64,000 nt of DNA, from the NCBI RefSeq assembly GCF_030264295.1, contig NZ_CP127173.1, positions 6,083,501 to 6,147,500 of the forward strand. The letters run 5' to 3'. Below the pieces are notes generated by a model. It was given only the letters and a program-made list of their open reading frames with translations. It made no database searches and had not been told where the DNA came from. The DNA comes from Amycolatopsis nalaikhensis (GTDB lineage Bacteria; Actinomycetota; Actinomycetes; Mycobacteriales; Pseudonocardiaceae). Below are positions 35,620 through 43,417 of the stretch, piece after piece. The position numbers and the translations under genes were made by a program. How positions within the stretch are numbered: the stretch's first letter is position 1; every line of letters starts with the position of its first letter.

Positions 35620-36888
35620 ATGCGCAAGTGGTGGCCGTTGATCGCGGTCTGTGCGGGGTCGTTCCTGTTCCTCCTGGACACGACCGTCGTCACGGTGGCG
35701 TTGCCCCGGATCGGCGCCGACCTGACGGCGTCGGTCGGGCAGCTGCGGTGGGTGCCGAACGTCTACACGCTGGTCTTGGCGGTGCTGATGCTGGCGGCGG
35801 GGTCGCTGGCCGACCGCTGGGGCTTGTGGCGGACGTTCCTCGCCGGGCTGGCGGTGTTCGGGCTGGCGTCGCTGGCGTGCGGGCTGGCGCCGGACATCGG
35901 GACGCTGATCGCGGCCCGGGGAGTGCAGGCGGTCGGCGGCGCGGCGCTGGCGGTGACGGGGTTCGCGATCCTGGCCGCGTCCTACGACGGGCGTTCGCGC
36001 GGAACGGCGATCAGCGTGTTCTTCGCGGTGAACGGGCTCGGCGCGGTGGCGGGCCCGATCGTGGGCGGCGTGCTGACCGAGTACTTCGGGTGGGCCGCGA
36101 TCTTCTTCGTCAACGTGCCGTGCGCGCTGGCGACGGGGTTGTTCGCGGCTTTCGCGCTGGCGCGGGACACCCCGGCTCGTCGTGGCCGGTTCGACTTCGC
36201 GGGGGCGGGGTGGTTCGCGGTGTTCGCGGCGAGCTTGGTGCACGGGCTGACTTCGGACCGGTGGGCGCTGGCGGTTTCGGCGATCGCGTGCGCCGGGTTC
36301 GTCGTGGTGGAACGACGCCGGGCGGAGCCGATGGTGAACCTGGGGCTGTTCCGGGACGGCGGGTTCACGACGCTCATCGCCTGCGCGGCGGCTTCGACGC
36401 TGACGTTCGCGGCGTTGGTGTACGTGTCGTTGTGGCTGGGGCTTTCGCGGTCGCCGGTCGCGGCCGGGTTCGCGCTGGCGCCGCTCGCGGCGGCGTCGTT
36501 CCTGATGTCGACGTCGCTGGGCGAGGTGCTGCACCGGTTCCCGCCGCGGGTCCTGCTCGGCGCCGGGGTGCTGGTGGGCGAGGTCGGCTGCCTGTCGCTG
36601 CTGGTCTTGCCGATTCCGATCGGGCTGGCGGTGACGGGGATCGGCGTGGGTATCGCGGGTCCGGCAACGGGAGCGGCGATCGCGGCGGCGGCCCCGCCGG
36701 GGCAGGCGGGGATGGCGGCCGGGATCCTGACGACGACCCGGCAGTTCGGCCAGACGCTCGGGGTGGCGGTGCTCGGGATCGCTTACGAGGCAGGCGGATT
36801 GGCACCGGTGTACGTGGTGGCCGCGGTGTGCGGCGGGGTGACGGGCCTGCTCGCCCTGCTGCCGCGCAAGGTTCCGGTCCCGGCTTGA
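35620..36888 (+). CDS. MFS efflux transporter (DHA2-like)
   Basis: A 422-residue permease with about 14 hydrophobic segments. The N-terminus WPLIAVCAGSFLFLLDTTVVTVALP with motif D1 (LDTTVVTVALP), motif A as GSLADRWGLWRTF, and motif C GLGAVAGPIVGGVL after helix 5 mark drug:H+ antiporters. It has no catalytic domain fusion. The start has GAAGGGAG before it. It is divergent from the Lrp-type regulator. The palindromic 87-bp element begins 5 bp after its stop. The exported compound is unknown. Confidence 0.88.
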   Translation: MRKWWPLIAVCAGSFLFLLDTTVVTVALPRIGADLTASVGQLRWVPNVYTLVLAVLMLAAGSLADRWGLWRTFLAGLAVFGLASLACGLAPDIGTLIAARGVQAVGGAALAVTGFAILAASYDGRSRGTAISVFFAVNGLGAVAGPIVGGVLTEYFGWAAIFFVNVPCALATGLFAAFALARDTPARRGRFDFAGAGWFAVFAASLVHGLTSDRWALAVSAIACAGFVVVERRRAEPMVNLGLFRDGGFTTLIACAAASTLTFAALVYVSLWLGLSRSPVAAGFALAPLAAASFLMSTSLGEVLHRFPPRVLLGAGVLVGEVGCLSLLVLPIPIGLAVTGIGVGIAGPATGAAIAAAAPPGQAGMAAGILTTTRQFGQTLGVAVLGIAYEAGGLAPVYVVAAVCGGVTGLLALLPRKVPVPA

Positions 36889-36892
36889 CCCG

Positions 36893-36979
36893 AGCGCCCC
36901 AATGTGGCCTTCGGTGCGTGTGACGCACCCAAGGCGGCCTTCGGTGCGTCTGACGCAGCCAAGGCCGCCTTGGGGCGCT
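36893..36979. repeat. 87-bp dispersed palindromic element, copy 1
   Basis: Bounded by AGCGCCCCAA and its exact complement TTGGGGCGCT. Inside are two GGCCTTCGGTGCGT units, each followed by a small stem (GGTGCGT GTG ACGCACC in the first). It fills the whole gap between the convergent MFS gene and the enoyl-CoA hydratase, ending directly at the latter's stop codon. Copy 2 at 59341-59427 matches 85 of 87 bases. Confidence 0.93.
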
Positions 36980-37753
36980 TCAGGCCTGCGGGACCCAGTT
37001 CGGCTTGCGCTTCTGGGCGAAGGCCAGGATTCCCTCCTGGCCTTCCTCGCTCGCGAAGAACTTCGCCGACAGACCCAGCATCTCCTCGAAGCCGTCCGAC
37101 GGGGTGGCCGGGCGGGGGCGGCTCAGCAGCGCCTTCGTCTCGGCCAGCGCCTTCGGCCCGCCCGCCGCCAATGCCGAGACGTACCTCGTCACCTCGGCGT
37201 CCAGCTCCTCCGCCGGGACCGACGAGTTCAGCAGGCCGATCTCCACCGCGCGGCGGGCGTCGAACGTGTCGCCCGTCAGGAACAGCTCGTGGGCCGCGCG
37301 GGGGTTGAGGCGGGGCAGGACCGTCAGGGAAATGATCGCCGGGACCACGCCGATGCGGACCTCGGAGAACGCGAACGTCGCCTCCGGGACCGCCACCGCG
37401 ATGTCGCACGCCGCCACCATGCCGATGCCGCCCGCGCGGGCCGGGCCCGCCAAGCGCGCCACCACCGGCTTCGGGCTCGTCCACAGCTGCTCGAGGATGC
37501 GAGGGAACTCGTTCACGCCCTGGTCGCCCGCGCCCGCGCCGCGGGCCTCCTTCAGGTCCATCCCCGCGCAGAACACCGGCCCCGTGTGGGTGAGCACGAT
37601 CACGCGCACCGCGTCGTCGGCGGCCGCCTTCGTCAGCGCGGACGACAGTTCGCCGCGCAGCTGCGCCGACAGCGCGTTGCGGTTGTGCGGGGAGTCCAGG
37701 GTGATCGTGGCGGTGCCGCCCACCACGTCGTAGTGCACCAGTTCGTCAGCCAT
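36980..37753 (-). CDS. Enoyl-CoA hydratase/isomerase family protein
   Basis: Crotonase-fold enzyme of 257 residues. The CoA/oxyanion sequences are VFCAGMDLKEARG and ARLAGPARAGGIGMVAACDIAVAV (the GGG-type turn near residue 113). The Glu positions are in ATFAFSEVRIGVVPA (one catalytic Glu candidate), and the C-terminal helix contains KFFASEEGQEGILAFAQKRKP. Probably acts in fatty-acid or branched-chain CoA degradation; the exact acyl-CoA is unknown. ATG 37753 with AAGGG at 8 bp is preferred over a nearby GTG. It follows the DUF3291 gene by about 38 bp on the same strand. Confidence 0.88.
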   Translation of the reverse strand: MADELVHYDVVGGTATITLDSPHNRNALSAQLRGELSSALTKAAADDAVRVIVLTHTGPVFCAGMDLKEARGAGAGDQGVNEFPRILEQLWTSPKPVVARLAGPARAGGIGMVAACDIAVAVPEATFAFSEVRIGVVPAIISLTVLPRLNPRAAHELFLTGDTFDARRAVEIGLLNSSVPAEELDAEVTRYVSALAAGGPKALAETKALLSRPRPATPSDGFEEMLGLSAKFFASEEGQEGILAFAQKRKPNWVPQA

Positions 37754-37791
37754 GTCCGACACCCTTGCACACTCCCCGCGCGCGGCCGCTG

Positions 37792-38301
37792 TTACGCGGG
37801 GCACAGCCAATCGGGGTCACCCGCACGGGCTTCCGTCGCCGTCGGGGACGGGAAGTGCTGCTTCAGCGTGAACGCCTCCGGCGTCGGGCCGTAGACGCGC
37901 AGGTGCTTGATCTTCTCCTCGGCGTCCGCGGTCGTCGGCCGGTAGCCGGCGGGCACCCACCACAACGCCGTCATGACGTCCTGCACGCGGTGGAACCACT
38001 CCCGGCGGCGCTTGAGGATCGCCAGGTGCTCGCCCGAGAACACGAAGTCCGCCAGCGCTTCCACCGACGTCCACACGGACATGTTGACCAGGACGCCGGA
38101 CGTCCCGCGCACGTCCCACTCGAAGGCGCGGATCGACGTCGCGTCGCCGTCTTCGGTCTGCAGGCGCCACACGAAGCCGGGCGCGTGGTCGGCGATGGCG
38201 TTGACGGGCTCCAGCGCGTCGACGAAGCCGCGGAAGGACGGGTCGTCGAGCGGTGCCTTCATCCGGCTGATGTTGACCTGAGCGAGTTCGAAGTTCCCCA
38301 T
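37792..38301 (-). CDS. DUF3291 domain protein
   Basis: A 169-residue soluble protein beginning MGNFELAQVNISRMKAPLDD, with GFVWRLQTEDGDATSIRAF, LVNMSVWTSVEALADFVF and HFHRV-like REWFHRVQDVMTALWWVPAG. These fit the DUF3291 family, which has an ABM-like ferredoxin fold. No biochemical role is established. It is placed directly upstream of the enoyl-CoA hydratase on the minus strand. Confidence 0.82.
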   Translation of the reverse strand: MGNFELAQVNISRMKAPLDDPSFRGFVDALEPVNAIADHAPGFVWRLQTEDGDATSIRAFEWDVRGTSGVLVNMSVWTSVEALADFVFSGEHLAILKRRREWFHRVQDVMTALWWVPAGYRPTTADAEEKIKHLRVYGPTPEAFTLKQHFPSPTATEARAGDPDWLCPA

Positions 38302-38347
38302 GCGGCCACCCTACGGGCGAAACCCCGCCCGCAGGGTGGCCGAAAGC

Positions 38348-38977
38348 TCAGCCGATGGTCGTCGTGGTGAAGACCGGGCTGGGGTTGGGGAAGCACGACG
38401 TCGGCGCGGTGACGTCGCCGATGATGCTGCTCGCCACCGCCTTGAACGTCAGGCCCGGGTCGCTGTAGCTGGTGCCCGACAGCTTCGTCTCGATCGTGCC
38501 CGACTGGCCCGCCGTCAGGTGGACGGTGATGGTCGGCAGCTCGAACGTCGAGCCGCCGGCGATCGGGCCGGGGAAGCTCAGCGTCGCGACGCCGTTCGCC
38601 GCCGAGATCGTCGGTGGCGTCGAGCCGAGGTTCGAGCCGCCCGCGAGGTCCGCGCCGACGTACGTCGAGTTCGCCGGCACCGGGAACTTGAGCGCGAACG
38701 TGTTGATGTTCTTGACCTTGTTGCCGCTCACGTCGCTCGGCACGGTGTTCGGCGCCGGGTCGATGACGACGTCGAACGCGCCGCCGGGGGCGACCGTCGC
38801 CGGAGCCGTGACGTCGGTGTCCTGGTCCAGCGACACCTGCTGCGGCCCGACGATCGGGGCGTCGGCCTGGCAGTCGAACGTCACCGTGGTGGCCGCCGAG
38901 GCCGGGGTGGCGAGCGCGAGCGGGAGAGCCGCGGCCGCGGTCAACGCGGCCAGCCGGGAAAGGTGAAGTGCTTTCAT
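38348..38977 (-). CDS. Secreted protein of unknown function
   Basis: A 209-residue exported protein. The N-terminus MKALHLSRLAALTAAAALP is followed by a cleavage-type ATPASAA near residue 28. The mature part is Thr/Pro/Gly-rich beta sequence with one early and one late cysteine (FDCQADA, TSCFPNP) that may form a disulfide. Repeating patterns such as VKNINTFALKFPVPANSTYVG suggest an immunoglobulin-like beta sandwich. I do not recognise the family. It has its own promoter and stands alone, followed by a short gap to the DUF3291 gene. Confidence 0.78.
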   Translation of the reverse strand: MKALHLSRLAALTAAAALPLALATPASAATTVTFDCQADAPIVGPQQVSLDQDTDVTAPATVAPGGAFDVVIDPAPNTVPSDVSGNKVKNINTFALKFPVPANSTYVGADLAGGSNLGSTPPTISAANGVATLSFPGPIAGGSTFELPTITVHLTAGQSGTIETKLSGTSYSDPGLTFKAVASSIIGDVTAPTSCFPNPSPVFTTTTIG

Positions 38978-39037
38978 CTGTATCCACCTACCTGCGATTT
39001 TGGGGAGGGAGGAAAGAAAGCCGCGCAGCGCTTAGAG

Positions 39038-39066
39038 AGTTACCGGCAAGTTAAGTAGCGCGTCAA
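39038..39066 (-). promoter_or_regulatory. Putative promoter of the secreted-protein gene
   Basis: On the minus strand TTGACG (39066-39061) is followed after 17 bp by GTAACT (39043-39038). This lies about 60 bp before the ATG of the secreted protein and in an unusually AT-rich stretch. The -10 is only a moderate match. Confidence 0.45.
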
Positions 39067-39647
39067 GGATTTACCGTTCCCATACACGCGGAGTAACCGC
39101 AAATGTGAATGAGACTCGCCTTTTGGCGGTGTGGTGGCCGCTGACCTGCTCTTCTGGAGTGCGGACAGTGGCTGGGTGTCCGTGTCGAAGCGTACTGGTG
39201 CGAACCGTCTGATCTGTTTCCGTTCGCGGTGTCGGCTGGGTGGAGACGCCTGTGCGGCGGCTCTGGTGGCCACAATCCGTGCCGTTGCGGGCTGGCACCC
39301 CGGGATTGCCAGCGGTCAGCCGTAGCGCTGAAACGATCAGCGTCAGCTACCGCCACGCCGTGGAGGCGATCGTGCCGGTCGGCGACCTGGCCAGTGCGAC
39401 ATGAGCGGTGCTACGGGCATCAACGCAAGAACAAGCGAGTTGGGCATCCGTCTCGAGGAAGAGCTCGCTGCCAAGTCCGCCCTCGCCTCCATCCCCGACT
39501 GGTCGGTCAGTCAGCGGTGGACGGGGTTCGAAGCTCCTGACCTGCTGATCCGTAGTCAGATGCCCCAGGGCCTCACGCACCGACGACGCGCAGGAACCTC
39601 CTATTCTCCAGGTCGCAGGTTCGAAAGCCGCCGCACCACTTCCTGTG
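39067..39647. other. Gene-poor 580-bp stretch, possible remnants
   Basis: Between the secreted-protein promoter and the CbiX gene I find no credible gene. Composition looks less GC-rich and codon bias in the longest frames (about 100 codons on either strand) is poor. Fragments such as MSGATGINARTSELGIRLEE could be relics. A TCGCAGGTTCGAA sequence at 39613-39625 resembles a tRNA T-arm, but no cloverleaf forms around it. Confidence 0.5.
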
Positions 39648-40385
39648 CTAGGCGTACTGGCGGAGCAATCCACTCATCGCCGTGGCATACCGGGCGACGA
39701 CGACGTCCGCGACGCGCGGGTCGTCCGCCAGCGGTTCCGCGATGAACGCGCCCGGGTCGGCTTCGCGGGCCAGTCGCGCGATCCGGTCCGGCAGCAACCC
39801 CGGCGCCAGGAACCACGATGCCACGACCAGGTGCCGCACCCCGCGGGCCCGCAACCGCGCCGCCGCGGCCGGGATGTCCGGCTGCGCCGCCGAAGCGAAC
39901 GTCTCGCTCACCGGGAGCCCGAGCCGCTCTTCCCACCGCGTCGCCAACGCAGCGACGACCGCGTTCGCCTCCGCGTTCGACGAGCCGACCGCGCTGACCA
40001 GCACGCCCGTGCCGCGACGACGCGGCGCGGCGGTCAGCCGGTCGAGGGCGACGGCTTCCAGTGCCGGGTCGGCGCCGAGCACGTCCGACACCTCGATCCG
40101 GAAGCCCGGGCAGGACGCCGTCACGTCGGAGATCAGCGCGGGCAGGTCGACCCGCGCGTGGAACGCGCTGCCCAGCAGCAGCGGCACCACGACCGCCGCC
40201 CGGTGCCCGGATTCGTACAGCCCGCGCAACACGTCCGTCACCAGCGGCGCCGAAAGGTCCAAAAAGGACTCGTACACCGAAAGCCCGGGCGCCTGGGCGC
40301 GCACGACGTCGACGAGTGCCCGCACGGTCGCCGCCGAGCGGGGATCGCGACTGCCGTGCGCGACGGCGACCAGGGGTGGCGTCAC
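39648..40385 (-). CDS. Sirohydrochlorin chelatase (CbiX-type)
   Basis: Inserts iron (or cobalt) into sirohydrochlorin; here it most likely makes siroheme for the sulfite reductase of the same operon. The 245-residue product is a tandem of two CbiX halves. The first has PLVAVAHGSRDPRSAATVRAL with the metal-binding His, and VVVPLLLGSAFHARVDLPA with another. The second starts GVLVSAVGSSNAEANAVV and has VVASWFLAPGLLPDRI. The GTG start overlaps the cysN stop (GTGA). This matches the mycobacterial gene next to cysH. Iron is inferred from context. Confidence 0.88.
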   Translation of the reverse strand: MTPPLVAVAHGSRDPRSAATVRALVDVVRAQAPGLSVYESFLDLSAPLVTDVLRGLYESGHRAAVVVPLLLGSAFHARVDLPALISDVTASCPGFRIEVSDVLGADPALEAVALDRLTAAPRRRGTGVLVSAVGSSNAEANAVVAALATRWEERLGLPVSETFASAAQPDIPAAAARLRARGVRHLVVASWFLAPGLLPDRIARLAREADPGAFIAEPLADDPRVADVVVARYATAMSGLLRQYA

Positions 40386-41644
40386 GAGAAGCGCTCACCC
40401 ACCAGGCCCGCGGCGAGGGTGTCGCCGTCCTTCGGGTCGATCACCAGGAACGCGCCGGTGCGCGGGCTGACGCCGTAGTCGTCGACGCCCAGCTCCTCGG
40501 CCAGGCGCAGCGTCACGCGGCCGATGTCGTTGAGCTCCAGCGACGCGGGCGAGTCCACACTGGACAGTGTCTGCTCGTCGAACCGCGCGTGCAGCTCGCC
40601 GACCAGCGCCTGCACCGTGCGGGTGCCGTGCTTGACCAGCACGCGCGCCCCTTCCTTCAACGGCTTCGACGACAGCCAGCACAGCGTGCCGGTGATCTCG
40701 TCGGTGATCCGCGGCGGCGCGTCCGCGGCCGCGATCAGGTCGCCGCGGGAGATGTCGATGTCGTCGGCGAGCAGCAGCGTCACCGACGTTCCGGCACCAG
40801 CCTCGGCCAGCGGCCCGTCGGCGGTGTCGATCCGCTCGACGCGGCTGCGGATGCCCTGCGGCAGCACGACGATCTCGTCGCCGGGCCGGACCGTGCCCGC
40901 CGCGATCTGGCCCGCGTAGCCGCGGTAGTCCAGGTACTCCGGCGTGCGCGGGCGGATGACGTACTGCACCGGGAACCGCAGCGCCGAGTCGTGCGGGTCG
41001 GGCGCGACCGGCACCTCCTCGAGGTGCTCCAAGAGGCTCGGGCCGCTGTACCACGGCGTCCGCTCCGACCGCGACGCGACGTTGTCACCCTCGAGGGCCG
41101 AGACCGGGATGGCGAGGACGGAGCCCCGGGAGTAGCCCAGCGACTCGGCGTGCTCGGCGAACTCTTCCGCGATCACCGTGAACGTCGCCTCGTCGTAGGC
41201 GACCAGGTCGATCTTGTTCACCGCCAGCACCAGCCGCGGCACGCCCAGCAGCGCCAGCACGGCCGCGTGCCGCCGGGTCTGCTCGATGACGCCCTTGCGC
41301 GCGTCGACCAGCAGCACGGCCAGCTGCGCGGTGGAAGCGCCGGTCACCGTGTTGCGCGTGTACTGCACGTGCCCCGGCGTGTCCGCCAGCACGAACGACC
41401 GCTTGGGCGTCGCGAAATAGCGGTAGGCGACGTCGATGGTGATGCCCTGCTCACGCTCCGAGCGCAGGCCGTCGACCAGCAGCGACAGGTCCGGTGTGGA
41501 CAGTCCCTTGTCGACGGACGCGCGGGTGACGGCGTCGAGCTGGTCGGCGAGCACCGACTTCGTGTCGTAGAGCAGGCGGCCGACCAAAGTCGACTTGCCG
41601 TCGTCGACGCTGCCGGCCGTGGCCAGCCGGAGAAGCGAGCTCAT
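40382..41644 (-). CDS. cysN: Sulfate adenylyltransferase subunit 1 (GTPase)
   Basis: Regulatory GTPase subunit that drives APS formation from sulfate and ATP. The 420-residue product shows the P-loop TAGSVDDGKSTLVGRLLYDT near residue 9, the switch-region ITIDVAYRYFATPKRSF, DTPGHVQYTRN, and NKIDLVAYDE. Two beta-barrel domains follow, as in EF-Tu. There is no APS kinase fusion: the length stops at CysN and no CysC P-loop follows. Its ATG shares one base with the cysD stop (TGATG). Confidence 0.95.
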   Translation of the reverse strand: MSSLLRLATAGSVDDGKSTLVGRLLYDTKSVLADQLDAVTRASVDKGLSTPDLSLLVDGLRSEREQGITIDVAYRYFATPKRSFVLADTPGHVQYTRNTVTGASTAQLAVLLVDARKGVIEQTRRHAAVLALLGVPRLVLAVNKIDLVAYDEATFTVIAEEFAEHAESLGYSRGSVLAIPVSALEGDNVASRSERTPWYSGPSLLEHLEEVPVAPDPHDSALRFPVQYVIRPRTPEYLDYRGYAGQIAAGTVRPGDEIVVLPQGIRSRVERIDTADGPLAEAGAGTSVTLLLADDIDISRGDLIAAADAPPRITDEITGTLCWLSSKPLKEGARVLVKHGTRTVQALVGELHARFDEQTLSSVDSPASLELNDIGRVTLRLAEELGVDDYGVSPRTGAFLVIDPKDGDTLAAGLVGERFS

Positions 41645-42564
41645 CAGAAGTACCCCTCACGCTTGCGGTCTTCCATGGCCGCCTCGGACATCCGGTCGTC
41701 GGCGCGGGTGGCGCCGCGCTCGGTGAGCCGCGACGCGGACACCTCGGCGATGACCTCTTCGACGGTGGCCGCGGTGGATTCGATCGCGCCGGTGCACGAG
41801 CCGTCGCCGACGGTCCGGTACCGCACCATCAGCTCCCGGACCTCTTCGCCGGGCCGCGGCCCGCCCCACGGGCCTTCGGCCAGCAGCATCCCGTCGCGCT
41901 GGTACACCTCGCGCTTGTGCGCGTAGTAGATCGACGGCAGCTCGACCTTCTCGCGGGCGATGTAGTTCCAGACGTCGGCCTCGGTCCAGTTGGACAGCGG
42001 GAAGACGCGGACCTGCTCGCCCGGGCGGTGCCTGCCGTTGTAGAGGTTCCACAGCTCGGGCCGCTGGCGCCGCGGCTCCCACTGCCCGAAGGCGTTGCGG
42101 AGGCTGAAGATCCGCTCCTTCGCCCGGGCCCGCTCCTCGTCGCGGCGGCCGCCGCCGAACACGGCGTCGAACTTGTTCTCCGCGATCGTGTCGAGCAGCG
42201 GCGTGGTCTGCAGCGGGTTGCGCATCCCGTCGGCGCGCTCTTCCAGGCGCCCGTCGTCGATCCAGTCCTGGACCTTCGCGACGACCAGGCGCAGCCCGTG
42301 CCGCTCGACGACGCGGTCGCGGAACTCGATGACCTCGTCGAAGTTGTGCCCGGTGTCCACGTGCAGCAGCGGGAACGGCACCGGCGCCGGCCAGAACGCC
42401 TTGATCGCCAGGTGCAGCAGCAGGGTCGAGTCCTTGCCGCCGGAGAAGAGGATCACCGGGCGGTCGAACTCGCCCGCCACTTCCCGGAAGATGTGGATCG
42501 CCTCGGATTCGAGGGCAGCCAGGTTGTCTTGTGCCGCGTCGGTGGCGGGCTCCAAGGTCGTCAT
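41644..42564 (-). CDS. cysD: Sulfate adenylyltransferase subunit 2
   Basis: Catalytic ATP-sulfurylase subunit. The 306-residue product has the PP-loop VILFSGGKDSTLLLHLA (about residue 37-53), the HVDTGHNFDEVIEFRD strand/helix, FDAVFGGGRRDEERARAKERI, and the C-terminal GDGSCTGAIESTA. ATG 42564 begins MTTLEPATDA. It lies 11 bp after cysH and is followed by cysN in an overlapping arrangement. Together they activate sulfate to APS, which the neighbouring APS reductase uses directly. Confidence 0.96.
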   Translation of the reverse strand: MTTLEPATDAAQDNLAALESEAIHIFREVAGEFDRPVILFSGGKDSTLLLHLAIKAFWPAPVPFPLLHVDTGHNFDEVIEFRDRVVERHGLRLVVAKVQDWIDDGRLEERADGMRNPLQTTPLLDTIAENKFDAVFGGGRRDEERARAKERIFSLRNAFGQWEPRRQRPELWNLYNGRHRPGEQVRVFPLSNWTEADVWNYIAREKVELPSIYYAHKREVYQRDGMLLAEGPWGGPRPGEEVRELMVRYRTVGDGSCTGAIESTAATVEEVIAEVSASRLTERGATRADDRMSEAAMEDRKREGYF

Positions 42565-42575
42565 GCGTCCCTTCC

Positions 42576-43271
42576 TCAGCCGTGCAGTCCGCACTCGGTC
42601 TTGCTCTGCCCGGCCCACCGGCCGCTGCGCGGGTCCTGACCCGGCTCGACGCGGGCCGTGCAGGGCGCGCAGCCGATCGACAGGTACCCGATCGACACCA
42701 GCGGGTTCTCCAGGATCCCGTGCTCGCGGATGTAGCCGTTGAACTCGTCGTCGGTCCACGCCGCGATCGGGTTGATCTTCACCAGGCCGTTGCGGTCGTC
42801 CCAGGTGACGATCGGGGTGTTGGCGCGCGTCGGCGCGTCGACCCGGCGGACGCCGGTGACCCACGCCGAGTACTTCGACAGCGTGTTCCGGAGCGGGACG
42901 ACCTTGCGCAGGAAGCAGCACTGGTTCGGGTCACGCTCGTGCAGCTTCGGGCCGTACTCCGCGTCCTGCTCGGCGACGCTCTGCTCGGCCTGGGCGTTGA
43001 CGATCGTCACGCCCGGGTAGACCGCCTGCACGGCGTCGCGCGTGCCGATGGTCTCCGGGAAGTGGTAGCCGGTCTCCAGGAAGAGAACGTCCACATCGGA
43101 CTTCACCTTGGTCGCGAGGTCGATCAGCACGGCGTCCTGCATGTTGGACGCGACGATGAAGTCGTCGCCGAACGTCTCGGCGGTCCAGCGCAGCGCTTCG
43201 TCCGCGGTGGCCTCGGCGAGCTCCTTCGAGGCGCGCTCGGCGAGGGTCTTGTAGTCGGCGGTGGCGGTCAT
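42576..43271 (-). CDS. cysH: APS reductase (phosphoadenylyl-sulfate reductase family, iron-sulfur type)
   Basis: Reduces adenylyl sulfate to sulfite with thioredoxin. The 231-residue product has four cysteines of the [4Fe-4S] motif (NQCCFLRKVVPL and IGCAPCTARV) that separate APS reductases from PAPS reductases, plus the catalytic C-terminal KTECGLHG. The PAPS-type P-loop-like region is FIVASNMQDAVLIDL. It starts at ATG 43271, overlapping the zinc-ribbon gene's stop by 4 bp. The absence of cysC nearby agrees with direct use of APS. Confidence 0.94.
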   Translation of the reverse strand: MTATADYKTLAERASKELAEATADEALRWTAETFGDDFIVASNMQDAVLIDLATKVKSDVDVLFLETGYHFPETIGTRDAVQAVYPGVTIVNAQAEQSVAEQDAEYGPKLHERDPNQCCFLRKVVPLRNTLSKYSAWVTGVRRVDAPTRANTPIVTWDDRNGLVKINPIAAWTDDEFNGYIREHGILENPLVSIGYLSIGCAPCTARVEPGQDPRSGRWAGQSKTECGLHG

Positions 43272-43417
43272 CGGGAAACCTCCGGAAGGGACAGTCCGAG
43301 GAACTTGACCGAGAAGACCCGGCGACAGGCCGAACACAGCCAGCCGCCGTTCTCTTCCGGCCGCAGATCCTCGTCGCCGCAATAAGGGCAGTAGAACGGC
43401 GTCGCACGCTCGGTCAT
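43268..43417 (-). CDS. 49-residue zinc-ribbon protein of the sulfite reductase operon
   Basis: Tiny protein MTERATPFYCPYCGDEDLRP.. with two pairs of cysteines (YCPYCG and LCSACRR), a rubredoxin-like zinc ribbon. It starts at an ATGA overlap with sir and ends at an ATGA overlap with cysH, so it is translated as part of the operon. Its exact placement between sulfite reductase and APS reductase suggests an electron-transfer or assembly role, but this is inference. Annotation pipelines often miss genes of this size. Confidence 0.88.
   Translation of the reverse strand: MTERATPFYCPYCGDEDLRPEENGGWLCSACRRVFSVKFLGLSLPEVSR

Noticed and set aside
36902..37894. Plus-strand frame of 330 codons opposite the enoyl-CoA hydratase
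   Set aside because: It is the complement of a well-supported crotonase gene and starts inside the palindromic repeat; its composition is Arg/His-rich and not protein-like.
39605..39640. A tRNA gene or tRNA fragment near 39613
   Set aside because: TCGCAGGTTCGAA resembles a T-arm, but the bases after it do not pair back, and no 7-nt anticodon loop or D-arm can be built.
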